This document shows positions 11,067 to 21,732 of a DNA stretch of 64,000 bases, piece by piece; positions within the stretch are counted from its first letter, which is position 1; each line of letters opens with the position of its first letter. The DNA lies in NCBI GenBank assembly GCA_023159155.1, contig JAJNNX010000018.1:806001-870000 (forward strand), read 5' to 3'. The stretch comes from Ustulina deusta (Eukaryota; Ascomycota; Sordariomycetes; Xylariales; Xylariaceae). A program made the translations under genes and the position numbers. A model generated the notes under the pieces. The model had not been told where the DNA came from. It worked only from the letters and a program-made list of their open reading frames with translations, and did not search any database.

Positions 11067-12034
11067 ATGCGGTACATTCACAGTCAGGAGACCCTGGAGA
11101 TTCCCGAGGGAGGTACGTGATAGAGCTTGGACCTTGATTCATTTCTTCGGAAGAGTTGGTTTTGGAAACGAGAGGCGGGCGCAGCGAAGTGGGAAGAGGA
11201 CCATTCGGGCGGAACACGAGGCTACGAAACACCATTTGCAAGCTCGGTCGATTGCTGACGCGGTTCACGAACAGTCAAGGTTTCCATCAAGTCCAGGAAG
11301 GTCAACGTCGAGGGTCCCAGAGGTACGGTGTTGATTATCCCCGCACACCATGGGCAATATCAGGGCACGCGGGGATCTAATAATTCAACATAGGCAAGCT
11401 CACGAAGGACCTGAGCCATCTGGCTGTCAACTTCTCCCACCCTCAGAAGAACGTGATCGGTATCGAGATCCACCACGGCGCACGAAAGAATGTCGCCACG
11501 CTCCGAACCGTTCGTACCCTCATCAACAACCTAATCGTTGGTGTCACCAAGGGTTACAAATACAAGATGCGTTACGTCTACGCCCATTTCCCCATCAACG
11601 TCAACCTAGAGAAGAACGGAGAGACCGGACTGTGGGAGGTTGAGATCCGGTAGGTTGCCACATCACTGTTTGCACGGGATGATTGAATACGGGGTCGTGA
11701 TGAATGACGGATTCTAACTTATTGGGCTTTAGAAACTTCGTTGGAGAGAAGCTGGTTCGCAGAGTCGTTATGCAACCCGGTGTCGATGTCGAGGTCTCCA
11801 AGGCCCAGAAGGATGAGCTGCTGATTCTCGGCAACTCCCTAGAGGCTGTTTCACAGAGTGCAGCCGATATCCAACAGATTTGCCGTGTTCGCAACAAGGA
11901 TATCCGAAAGGTGAGGAGTTCTCGGGGCCGCTTTTTTTGGTCTTGCTAGTATGAGTGAGATCCACTAACGTTGATCCCAGTTCTTGGACGGTATTTACGT
12001 ATCGGAGAAGACAAATATTGTCGAGGAAGTGTAA
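11067..12034 (+). CDS. RPL9: 60S ribosomal protein L9 (uL6)
   Basis: Structural protein of the large ribosomal subunit. Five exons: 11067-11112, 11275-11322, 11394-11649, 11733-11910 and 11981-12034, giving 193 residues, the normal length. The protein begins MRYIHSQETLEIPEG, continues VKVSIKSRKVNVEGPRG, LTKDLSHLAVNF, and in the core has MRYVYAHFPINVN and NFVGEK.VRRV. The C-terminal part has the uL6 signature ([27 protein letters not shown]). Introns are rich at the 5' end, as is common in ribosomal-protein genes; donors are GTACGT, GTACGG, GTAGGT and GTGAGG. All phases match. Confidence 0.97.
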
Positions 12035-13351
12035 ACGGTCATTCAGGGTTTCTTTATTGCTTTCTGGGTCCCTACTAGGAGTCGTCCGGGTTCATTTGCA
12101 TGTGACGTAGCGAAAATAGCTACGAAAATGGAACCAAAATACTGAATGAACGGAATTTTCGGGAAACGACCTAATGTGTTCTTAAAATGACACTAAGAGC
12201 TTCGCGATTACGAAAATACTGGTTCCAGATATGGGTTGAATACTAAATGCAACGACCGGACTGGCATCTCACGGTGTTCCGGGCTTCAAGAAAGTCTAGA
12301 TCTAATCTACTTATTCCCCGTACATGTTGTGATATTGCCTGGGCCTCATTTTCTTGCTAGCTAGGACGCCTTGCGCGCTGATTCACCCATGTTGTCAATT
12401 TTGGGATATCGTTGTCCTAAACCGTCACACAACTTCCCCTTACCTACCTATTTCCCATGTCACGGTATCTGAGGATACATATTACCACGGAGTTTCAACA
12501 CAAAGTTTTTAAAGCAACCAGGTCCGGTTACTTGTTACTCGACTCCGTTATGTAGTTTCAGCGGTATTTATTCTTGCGGCATGGCACGAATATTCAGTCG
12601 AAAACACTACCATCTACAGTTGTTGTGGAGCACAGATGTATCGATATGTATGAGGATACTAAATTACATAGTAAGCTCAGCTTAACCAATATTGCACTGG
12701 TGATGATATCCGAAAAAAAAAAATTTCTGCAAGATGACGACTAGATGATGAGCTGGTGCGAAGAGATGGTCATGAAGACAAGGGATAGGGAGTTGTAGAT
12801 GTGGAGCAAGACATTGGAGAATACGCAGCCATAAAAGCGGCCGGCCTTTCATTGAGAGTTGGTTGGATCTATGTACGTTTTGTGTGTGTGTGTGTTTTTT
12901 TTGGCGATCTTTGTCTTAGATCTCCCCGCATACATGACGGGGAGGGGAAATTGAATCCATGTCAACATTAAAATCGTAGATACATCTGCATATACACGAG
13001 TTAGGAAGAAACTCATCGGGGCCTTCCTTTATCGAAGCCCTCTTTCCAAACCCCCCTCCATCATGACTTCGTTTCAATGTCCCCCCTTTGCCGATCTCGT
13101 TTCGTCTCTCGCAAACGTGCGGAGGATTCGTCCTTCGAACCAAATCAATATACGGGAAAAAGAGAAGAAAAAAAAAATGGAAATGTGTGCCGATTCTTCC
13201 TGGAACGCCGGGGTTGTGCAATGTAGGTATTGGGAGGGGTGATGATTGTCGGGAATATAAACAAGGTGTTGGGAGACCGGGGGAATAAGGACTGCGACAG
13301 TCTGGCGTCGAGTTATGAGACGGTCGTGAAGGCGATGACGTGCGACAGCTA
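12035..13351. other. Intergenic, 1.3 kb, with a TG microsatellite
   Basis: This is the 3' flank of two convergent genes (RPL9 and the membrane glycoprotein). A (TG)6 run followed by T8 lies at 12883-12902 and an A11 run at about 12713. An open minus-strand frame from 12916 to 13584 is built from a real exon (13352-13461) plus flanking noncoding sequence. No other gene was recognised. Confidence 0.45.
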
Positions 13352-14605
13352 TCAGATTCTCGAAGGGCGCGTCGAAGCCCGTGTTCCCCTCGATTGCCGC
13401 GAGGTCCGCGTGGCTCTGGATTGTCTCGATCTACGGGTCCTCCGGTCCGAACTAAAACTACCTGTAGACACGCAAAAAAAATGTCAGTAAAAGACCCCAT
13501 CCGGCGGAGTTTATCGAACAGGGATAAACTCACTAGGGCTAGTCGCGGTATAGGAGTCGGAATAGTACGAACTACTCCATTCACTTCGAGAGGGCCTGTG
13601 GCTGGTCGACTTGCGCTTGTCGCTTCTCCTCAGGCCGAGCAGGAGGGTCAGGGCGCCGATGGCCGCCACCAACCAGCCCAGACCACTGCCAGACGATTTC
13701 TTCTTCTCCTTCCTGGAGGCGGCCGTCGAAGGCCGGCCGCCTCTGCCTCCGAACCAGGTGCGGTGGGCGGGTCTGGCAGCAGCCGCGGTGCTGCCATGTC
13801 GTGAATATCGCTCCTCGGTGACCTCGATGCGCTCCGATCCCCTCTTCTTCTTCTTGCCGCCGCCGAAGATGCCGGCGACGACGTGCCACAGTCCCCTGGC
13901 GATGCAGCAGAAGCAGAGCAGCAGGAGCAAGACGACACCGGCGATGGTGCCGACGACGATTCCGGCGATGGCGCCGCCGCTCAGCGAGTTGCTGGCGGTG
14001 GAGACGGCGGCCGGGCTCGTGCTGGAGGACGTCTCCGTGGCGCTCGCGAACGTGCCCGTGGGCGAGGTTTGGGTCGCGGACGGCCCGCTCGTGGGCCGGT
14101 ATGGAGCCGAAAACTGAGTGGTGACATAGACGCCGGTGGTCACGACTTCGGTCCACGTACTGAAGCCTGGATTGGCCAAACACTGGCCTTCGTAGGCGCA
14201 ATACTGCCAGTTTGCGCAGCAGATGAGGCCACAGGCTATCTCGCCGGACCCCGCCGGAGGAATACAGGGGCCACCATCGCTTCCCACGCCAGCAGTAGTC
14301 GTGGGAACGTACCAGGAGCTGATTGTGCTGGTGAAGGTCAGTGTCTCGGTCCACGTTGTCGTATAATCCCGCTCAGCGAGAAGATGAGTCAGACCGGTGC
14401 ATGCTGGGGTGCCGGCAGACGTGTAGCAGGCCTCGTCGGCGGAGCAGCACAGCTCGTTCTCGGCACCGCAGTACTCGGAACATTCCTGCGGCTTCAGGTA
14501 GCCGAAGCCATTGTCTCGGAGCGAGTCGCGAGGGTAGGGAACAGCAGCGGTGAGGGCGGTGAAAAGAAGGGTGAGAAGCGCAGGCGGGGGCGCCGTCAGT
14601 CGCAT
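13352..14605 (-). CDS. Secreted/membrane Cys-rich glycoprotein with TM helix and Ser/Arg tail, unnamed
   Basis: Two exons: 13534-14605 and 13352-13461, joined by a 72-nt intron (donor GTGAGT, acceptor CTACAG), giving 393 residues. Order of parts: signal peptide (about 1-22), a small Cys-rich module (residues 42-69, with CSEYCG, ELCC, ACYTS), a second Cys cluster (114-142, with CIPP, CGLICC and YCAYEGQC), a Ser/Thr-rich, probably O-glycosylated stretch (about 150-208), a TM helix (209-235), a KKKKRG stop-transfer patch, a second hydrophobic stretch (309-325), and a Ser/Arg-rich tail (about 330-393). This looks like a cell-surface protein with an extracellular Cys domain and a cytosolic basic tail. 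I recognise the architecture from other filamentous fungi but not a named family. Without splicing, the frame ends after seven different residues, losing the last part of the tail. Confidence 0.75.
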
Positions 14606-16013
14606 TTTGTTGCACCGCCGTGTAAGTCGAGTTGAGTCGGGCTCGTTTGTTTGGACTGCTGTTCAGTGCGATTGAACGCAGCAACGGCGCAAGTGGACTC
14701 GCCCGACCTTTTATGATTGTCGTTGTCCTCAACCGATATTCCAGGTTCAAATACTGGAAATGGGGTTACCGTCGAGTGGTTGCATGCAGCTCCGGACTGA
14801 GTGAGCTGGTTTCCTCTTCCGCCCGACTGACCTGGAGTCTTATCGCCGAGTCGTGTGTGGTGGAACAGTAAGGTGTAGTAGGTACCTCTGTGAGCTGCTG
14901 TGGTCGGTGTGGTCCGAGGTATCTAAGTAGGTTACAGCACTTGGCTTGTTGTCAAGTCGCCGGGTCTCACTGAATACTTCAGATTGATCAGAAAAAAATA
15001 AAAATAAAATAAATGTCAGAATTGAGAGAGAAACGTGGCAGAACGGGAGAACGGGTGTACAATGCAAGACCCTCAATGCATCGTCTTTTACATGGCCTGC
15101 AGATGTCAAATTCCCAGCCTCTTTTTTCGAGTGACGAGATCTGCCACTGCAAAAAACCGCGGGGTTGGTATACTTGGTCACTATAGAGCGAAATGCCTAC
15201 CTGCCAGGCAGAAAAACAGAGGGGGTTGGTTGGGCGCGGGCAGGGGTGTTTCTGCCCTCTGATAGGCTGATGACTTACGGTACCTGACTTAATCTAGTAT
15301 TGGGAGCTAAAAAAAAAAAAAGAATGGAATCAGCTGCTGCACTGATGACAGTTTCAAAATGAGGTGGACTTCTCTTTTTCAATCGTCAAAAGCTCTCTCG
15401 GATGCGTTTGTTGGCTGCCAATTAATAAGGCAATGAGATCACGAGCTCAACAACGCATGGGATGATTGATGAGTTGGCAACACAACAGCTAGCGCAGGGA
15501 GTGGTGGACGGCGCACTTTATACGGTCCACCCACCCGAGGAAGGATGTTTACCTGTGTCCCCTGCAGCGTTGTGCTGAGTGATTATCGATAGGCCCTGAA
15601 ATGAAATGAACACGGGGTCTCCCCACTGGTACCTAAAATTGACTCAACAAGGGTTCGTTCCAGAACAGACGGCCAAGCAAGGGTTTTCCCCGTTGCATGC
15701 AGCCGTAGATCTCAGATATGGCGTTTACGCATACGCATGCTCTACCTTGCTCAGATCATGAACTGGTAAATGTCGAGGGCAAGAGGTATGATGTATGTAT
15801 TTTATGGCCACTTGTTACTGTTGTAAAAGCACATTTGTCGTCATCATTGTCGGCGACCCCCTCCTTTTCCTTATCTGATATTAGTCGTGTCTGCTTAGAG
15901 AGTACTGGTCATGAAGAGTCGTGTTGCTCGTCTAGCTTGGTCTACTGTACAGCATCCGACTTTGTTTGCATAGTTAACTCCTAGATGCTATGCGTGTAAG
16001 CTTTATTTATAAA
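14606..16013. other. Intergenic, 1.4 kb, no gene recognised
   Basis: This is the promoter of the membrane glycoprotein and the 3' flank of the Rieske gene. GGTACC words occur at about 14879, 15281 and 15629. The open frame at 15718-15984 has no coding character that I can support. Confidence 0.4.
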
Positions 16014-16795
16014 CTACCCCATACGCTGTTTCCTCCTGACCCAGACCTCCTCGGCGTCTTTATTCTCTTCCTGACTCTCCTCACGGCCAACTTCCGTCCC
16101 GGGTACCTTTGGGGGGCGCAATTGGACCTCCCACTGCAGAACTCGAAATTAATGCTTTGTTGCTTGTGTTGTGTGGAGCAGTTGTTCACATACCGTGCGA
16201 AGCATATAGTTATTACGATCTGATATTCCTGTGAATAAGTCGAACGACCAGCCATGCTTCGGACACGTAATACCGGCGCTTAACACTACGCCAAAGTCCT
16301 CGATATCAAACGGAGTGCCCTCTGTACGAAGTACGAGGTTAGTATGCGGCGCGACCAGTTGAAGCCTCACCCAGTTTCGAGAGGACGAAATGAAGGGCTC
16401 CGGGCGTCGTACTCGCCAACGGGAACGCCGAGTGTGGGCATTTCTGCGTGGCAACTTAGCATTGAAACATAAATGAATGGGTTAACCCAACCCACATTGT
16501 CGACGGCATGGATTTTGCCTCGATATTGAAATATGAGCACCTCATCTTGTAAAGAAGCGTCACTGTGCGAGGTCTTGGCGTCACCTTCAATCTGATGTGC
16601 CTGTGAGCTGTCGCTCGAGGGAACATGGAAGACTTTACAACCCGGGACCGATGCCCCGTTCCCGCAGAGTCGAGGTTCGTCTAAGACACCGGCCCCTGAC
16701 TCGGCGAGATTCGGAAAGCTTGATGTAAGCCCAGCAAAGAACCAGGCGTCACCTTTCCGAGAGGGCGCAATGAATGATGCTAGCAGCGTTGTCAT
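16014..16795 (-). CDS. Small Rieske-type [2Fe-2S] protein
   Basis: Four exons: 16496-16795, 16371-16443, 16194-16321 and 16014-16133; all phases match and give 206 residues. The gene is invisible as a single frame because each intron shifts the reading frame. After an N-terminal part (MTTLLASF...AWFFAGLTSSFPNL) comes VLIFQYRGKIHAVDN, then the first cluster motif KCPHSAFPL (C102, H104) and the second, GITCPKHGWSFDL (C144, H147). The CxH ... CxxH pattern is the complete ligand set of a Rieske cluster. The tail ends EVWVRRKQRMG, which I recall from a fungal family of stand-alone Rieske proteins. No oxygenase catalytic domain follows, so it is probably an electron-transfer ferredoxin of unknown partner. 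Gene structure is confident; role unknown. Confidence 0.82.
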
Positions 16796-17461
16796 TGCTC
16801 AACATTATTTCTCAGCCGACTTGAGGTGCCAGAGGGTTTAATAGTTATCAGAATCCGGCGAGAGTATAGACGCCGCCTCGTGGAGATTGACCGACAGAAG
16901 ATGGTGTTTGCGAAAGCTATACGTTGGCTGCCAGTGGTAAGCTCCGGGCTTTTCCTTATTTCTTGTGGGCCTATCCTGGACACCGGACATGGGGTTCAAG
17001 ACTTGATAAGGGATTCTAGTTTAGTAACATTCTCTCAGGCCGTTGACTTTGAAGTTTGGCTACGATCCATCTCATTCGCGAATCTATGGGTTTCTGGCAG
17101 CGTTTTTTTGGCGCCCTCAAGTCGGATAGCACGCATGTAAGCCACGGACCTGGCTACATCATGAATGTGGTCTTAATTCTGCGCTAGCGAACACACCTAC
17201 CTACATGCAATGCACATAGGGACATATTTGCGGCTAGACTGCGTGAAGTCTCCCTTTTCCGCCCAGCCTCTCTAAAGAAAACAAAGACGCCCAGCAATAA
17301 CAGCCTGGTCGAGCAACAAAAGCCGTATTTGCAGCACAACGACACCCTTCGTTCTGGTTGCTGGCTCCAAGTCAACAATCAACAGTTTATCGCTATCTGA
17401 AGCCCCAGCTGTTCTTTACCACAGCTTCAGGCCTCGGGTACCCGCTCCCGCAATTGCTTAG

Positions 17462-18200
17462 ATGGCTTCGACTACTGCGTAAACAGCAGTGTCCACTCCT
17501 ACCAAAACCCCCTCGACTCCAACCATAGAAAGTCCTGGGACATGACGATATCTTTGCCGCCGAGAGATCACAAAGCGATGGTAGACATCTACTTCGCTGA
17601 TAAGCGGTATCTTCGATGCAACGTAAATTCTAGACATCCTCGCGAACTGAAGGGATGCAGCGTGGAGTCTATTTCAATTACACTTGCTGCACCCTACTTG
17701 CAGTACCTATGTACAACATCGTCATAAGTCTCTGGCCATTGTTTCGCATCAAGGATGATATTTCCGACATCCCTCTGACGCCTGGTCAACGAAAACTGCT
17801 TGGTTGCCGCCAGCATCCGCATTGCCAACTCCCGGTTCCGCGTATAGCGCACCGCCCCGATACAGGCGCGACACGACGCAGCTTCTTGAGTTCGCCCATA
17901 TTGGACCGCAGTCCATTAAATCAGGGGAGCCCCACGCTGGCAGGAAATGGATCGAGTGTTACGTTACCAAGTTACCAGCTACTCCAAAGGCTCATGTTCG
18001 GGGCGCGTTGTTCTTTAATCGGTTTACTAAGCCCCCTCGGAGTCGGCATACAGTCAGGAGCATCGGTATTCGGGAAAGGTCCCGAGAGTCCAAGCCCAAG
18101 CCCGGCTGGAAGCGAAGTTCCGAGGGACTGAACAGCAAGTGGCGTTATGATAAAGGCATGTACGAGAGGGCTAAGGGATTCAGAGACCTAGACTCTGAAT
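17462..18200 (+). pseudogene. POM34: Broken copy of nuclear-pore membrane protein POM34
   Basis: Recognisable pieces of a fungal Pom34-like protein follow one another in the right order but in changing frames. The first frame starts at 17462 (MASTTA), hits a stop at once, continues STPTKTPSTPT and stops again about 15 codons later. A second frame carries the membrane-adjacent motif PMYNIVISLWPLFR and the diagnostic KDDISDIPLTPGQRKLLG (around 17710-17800). At about 17802 one T appears to be missing and the sequence switches back to the first frame for PPASALPTPGSAYSAPPRY. Further switches give GSPTLAGNGSSVT and SPLGVGIQSGASVFG, then KRSSEGLNSKW. At least two stops and about four frame changes, without splice sites at the switches, make this a pseudogene, unless the assembly has many errors here. 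Whether an intact copy exists elsewhere cannot be seen. Confidence 0.75.
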
Positions 18201-18764
18201 CGATGTATACATAATGAAGGTATGAGAATTATGATAGATGATTCTTTCCGGGTTGGCAAACGAATCTGCCTATAAATTTAGGGCCGCTGTAATAACTACG
18301 GTATCTGGTAACGATCAACAGTGAATCAATATGGGCTTGACACAATCAAGACCTGCCATGTTTTCAAACAACCCAACGTTGTAATATCTCCGGTGATGAG
18401 AGTTAAGAGAAAAGGAACTGAGAGGGTAAAAGAGATTCGGCGATACATCGTCGAACTCTTTGCTCTTAGCCCTAACCACCTAGGGCGAAGCCTTACCAAA
18501 GAGTTAGGGTCTGTTCTTAGACCCGAACAACTATATTTCACCACCAGGTTGGCTTGTATTGGATCTCTTGGGGGAAGAATCCCATACTCGATCAAAGAGA
18601 GTGCACTTCATTATTCGTTCTTTACAGCCAAAGGAACCAGAAAACATCCTTATCTTTGTATAACAGCTTTATCACAGTAATTACAAAAGGTATGCCACAC
18701 CCCTTTGGCCTTGGGTTGGTAACAATTCCTTTGTAATAGTGCAGAAAGAAGATCCAACCACGCA

Positions 18765-18773
18765 ATATATATA
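18765..18773 (+). promoter_or_regulatory. TATA-like element before the 46-codon Cys/His gene
   Basis: ATATATATA lies about 130 nt upstream of the ATG at 18905, with a pyrimidine-rich and then A-rich leader in between. This supports the short frame being an expressed gene; the assignment is inferred. Confidence 0.35.
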
Positions 18774-18904
18774 GGTTCGATATCATCGAGGTCTACCTCC
18801 GATTTCTGACCTCAACCACTCCCACTAGCAAGAACTCGATTATTCAACGCTTTAGCGATTTCCGAAGAAAAAAAACCCCTACTAAGCGCAAAAGAAGAGC
18901 GAAA

Positions 18905-19045
18905 ATGGGTAAGAAAGCTGTCACTTGGAACTGCTGTGATTGCCGAACTAATAATGATCTTCTATATCACCCGACAGAATGCCCCCGTATAGGCTGCAGC
19001 CATGTGAGGTGCGAGGCTTGCCTCCTGACGCATTACTCTTCTTAG
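18905..19045 (+). CDS. 46-residue Cys/His-rich small protein (putative zinc-binding)
   Basis: Short frame starting MGKKAVTWNCCDCRT and ending after HVRCEACLLTHYSS. The Cys/His spacing W-x-C-C-x-C ... C-P-x5-C-S-H-x-x-C-x-x-C resembles the small zinc-knuckle pattern of many ascomycete proteins of unknown function (W-x-C-x2-C ... C-x4-C-x-H-x-R-C-x2-C). The ATG context is AAAATGG, and a TATA-like element plus a CT-rich leader lie at a normal promoter distance. No intron is needed. The protein is probably nuclear or cytosolic; no function is proposed. It could also be the surviving first exon of a longer gene, because typical relatives continue beyond the last Cys. Confidence 0.5.
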   Translation: MGKKAVTWNCCDCRTNNDLLYHPTECPRIGCSHVRCEACLLTHYSS

Positions 19046-21732
19046 CCGATACGAACGTGATGTGAGAAGGGCTTGGAACCAGGGGTTCTATTCAGCTAAT
19101 AATCTCCTTGGGGTCTATAGGGGTCCGTGACTCCCTTCCTTTTCTTCTTCTAGATCAAGGTAACTAGCCCCCTTATTTAATAAATTTCTATCTTTATTGA
19201 TATTATATCTGATAAATCTGCGAACTCTACGTGATGTCTAACAGTTAAGTTCTGTAGAAATCTTGATTAAGGTCAAGTGATACGGGTTATTATGTGAAAC
19301 TAGCTTCTATTTAAATCGGCCAAATCAAATATTATTAGCAAAAGCATGTGGGAGCGAAAGCTCTGCTAAAACGGGTATCAGAATATTGTTGAGGAATCAA
19401 ATGTGAGGCAGATAAGACCCTTCGTTGTTGCGTAAAGGATCCTAAAACACTTGTAGGCTAGCTGTGACTATTATGTATTCTGTGCTCCTTGTTCTGTAGA
19501 GGTAGCGTCATTACACATCACGCTTTATATGATTAACCTTGGCTAAAGTTTCTAACAAAATTAAAGTGATACTAATGTCATGTAAGTGAGTTTCTTTAGC
19601 ATGAAGAAATCTTTTGTGTTGTGGTTTTCAGTCTCGAATCCAATTATCCTCAAGATTTCGTTGACGCCCATGTTAGCCACTTTCTTCCATTGTACAGCAA
19701 AAGAGGACCGTTCTGCTCCATGAATGGCTGAGGTGGAAGAACAGGAAATTCGACCCCAAGCTCCAAAGTCGGCATCACGACTACAGTCATAGGTTGCCAA
19801 CTTGACGAATTCGGTTCCATCTTTAGGGTGAATGACAAGGAGCAAAGGAAGAAACATACAACGCCAGGTATTCCCCAGTTGTCAACAGCCCAGCCGCCAA
19901 TCTTCCACGAATAGGACTCGGATATCGGGGTGCGTGTGGTTTCTAAAATGGAGTTGCTAAAGTCGAAAGAATCATGTTGTTTAGTTAACAGTGATGGAGC
20001 GTACCAAATATGAACGGTATTAAAACGAGCTAGTCAAAACTCTTACTATCTAGAAACTCTGTCTGATATTTGAATGCTCGGCAAATAGTAGCCATTGCCA
20101 ATGCAAAGTGTGGAGTAACCATTCACCAATTAAGCACTTTCAGTTCGCACTGTTGTGTTGCATGTGCTGTATGCCTGTAGGGATCAATACATATAGATTA
20201 ACGCGATAGAGACGTTCGGGAGCCCGCCAACCGAATTTCCATACGACAAAATAGCAATACTTCTTCGGCCTAACATGGGTGACACATACGTCGGCAGGGG
20301 GGGCTCGTGTCGTAATTCCCCAGCATGGATCAGGCTACAGTTCAACGTTTACATACGTGGCTTACAGCTGGACGCATGTCTACGCGCACCGAGAGCTCGA
20401 TCTCGACACACAAATCCCAAAAGATTGCCCGTTGGGATTTAAGAATGATAGCGAAGTGAGATCCTGGCAGAATTTGACGAGACCGGGCGAATGGGTCTGT
20501 ACATAGTCTTCATAAACAATAGATAATGGGTTCCCAAAATGCTCGACGACTCTGTAGAGGTAAGTGACGTAGTGATTCTCTCACTAGCCCCTTTTTATCT
20601 GTTCTCCCGCTGACATGAGTCCATGCCGATATCAAGAGTCCGGCAATACCAAGAATGCAACGAAACTTTCAAGAGCCCAACCGCTAGACGGGTGTCATCT
20701 CGGTCAACATCATGGCATCGCCTGAGGACCACGTGAGCTGCCTGAAATTGAAGAGTGAACAAGCTTTATATTACTCCGTTATTGCATGCTGCCTTTCTCG
20801 AACGTCTTCAACACCGCTACACTAAGGTCTCCTCTACTCAGCTTCAAATTATGCTGTTTGTAGTATTGGGATGCGCTAGAAAGTTCCATTAGCCGCCTTG
20901 TATAATTATAGATGTGTCTTGATTATAAGCCTTATGGTATCAACGCATCGTCAACAAGTTATAACACAAAGTAATAGATTTGATAAGCTTGAAATTGCTC
21001 TTCAATATACCCAAACAAAAGTTTTTTTCTCAAGTTCAGCACTCAAATTCAAATATCAGAACCTTTACGCTACCACATAGTTTGAGTTGCTCTATTCTGC
21101 TTTTATATATCACTGCAGCCTCTCTCTCTCTCGCTCTCTCATTTTTTTCTTCCCTTTTCTTCTTCTTCCTCATCTTGTCCCTTGTGTCTCCATCCTCCTT
21201 TCCTCCCCGCCGTTTGGTGCACACAATCGAGTCCCGGGGGTTTGTAACGTACTGTGCAGTGTTTCATTGTTTAACTGCTAAGCCTACTACTTTTATATAA
21301 GTAATTACAACATATGTCAATTGAGCGACCTCCCTAGAAGAGATGGAGATAATTGACATGGAACCACCGTGAGGGGTAATATATGGCACTGTCCTTCGTA
21401 CCTTCCCACACTAGCGATGTATATGTAGTGATTTTTAATAGTCGATGTATACTTAGGTACTTAGTCAGCTTAGCTGTTAGAGTGTGGTTGGCAGTGACGA
21501 TGGACCCACCAGAAAGAGTACAATAGGCAAGACCATATTCTCCTTCTATCACATGTCCACGATCCACGGTAGAACACATAGCTTCAATCTTATAAAAGCT
21601 CCTTGCCAAGCCTCACTTTCACAACCCATTTCATCTCGTCTCAACATCATCTCTCTGTCTATCGGCACTACTCAGGCTCTCCTCTAATACTCCTTACCTT
21701 CACACGGGCTACGTGGAGGACGACGACGCAAG
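19046..21732. other. 2.7 kb without a convincing gene; possible decayed frames
   Basis: The composition is more AT-rich than the neighbouring genes. On the minus strand, 19561-19960 holds two overlapping open stretches with protein-like words (for example GGWAVDNWGIPGVV and QWKKVANMGVNEIL) that do not join into one frame. On the plus strand, 20279-20506 is open with no recognised family. A CT-rich microsatellite (ctctctctctctcgctctctc) lies at 21119-21139. I read the stretch as decayed coding sequence plus the promoter of the 21733 gene, without naming an ancestor. Confidence 0.35.

Noticed and set aside
12916..13584. Minus-strand frame of 222 codons
   Set aside because: It runs through the real second exon of the glycoprotein in another frame and then through 3' flanking DNA; Pro/Ser/Arg-rich noise.
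13883..14635. Long plus-strand frame of 250 codons opposite the membrane glycoprotein
   Set aside because: Composition is Ala/Gly/Arg-rich, as expected from the complement of a GC-rich exon; the minus strand has signal peptide, Cys pattern and TM.
16826..17140. Plus-strand frame of 104 codons upstream of the POM34 remnant
   Set aside because: No family resemblance, overlaps the Rieske promoter, and does not join any downstream exon.
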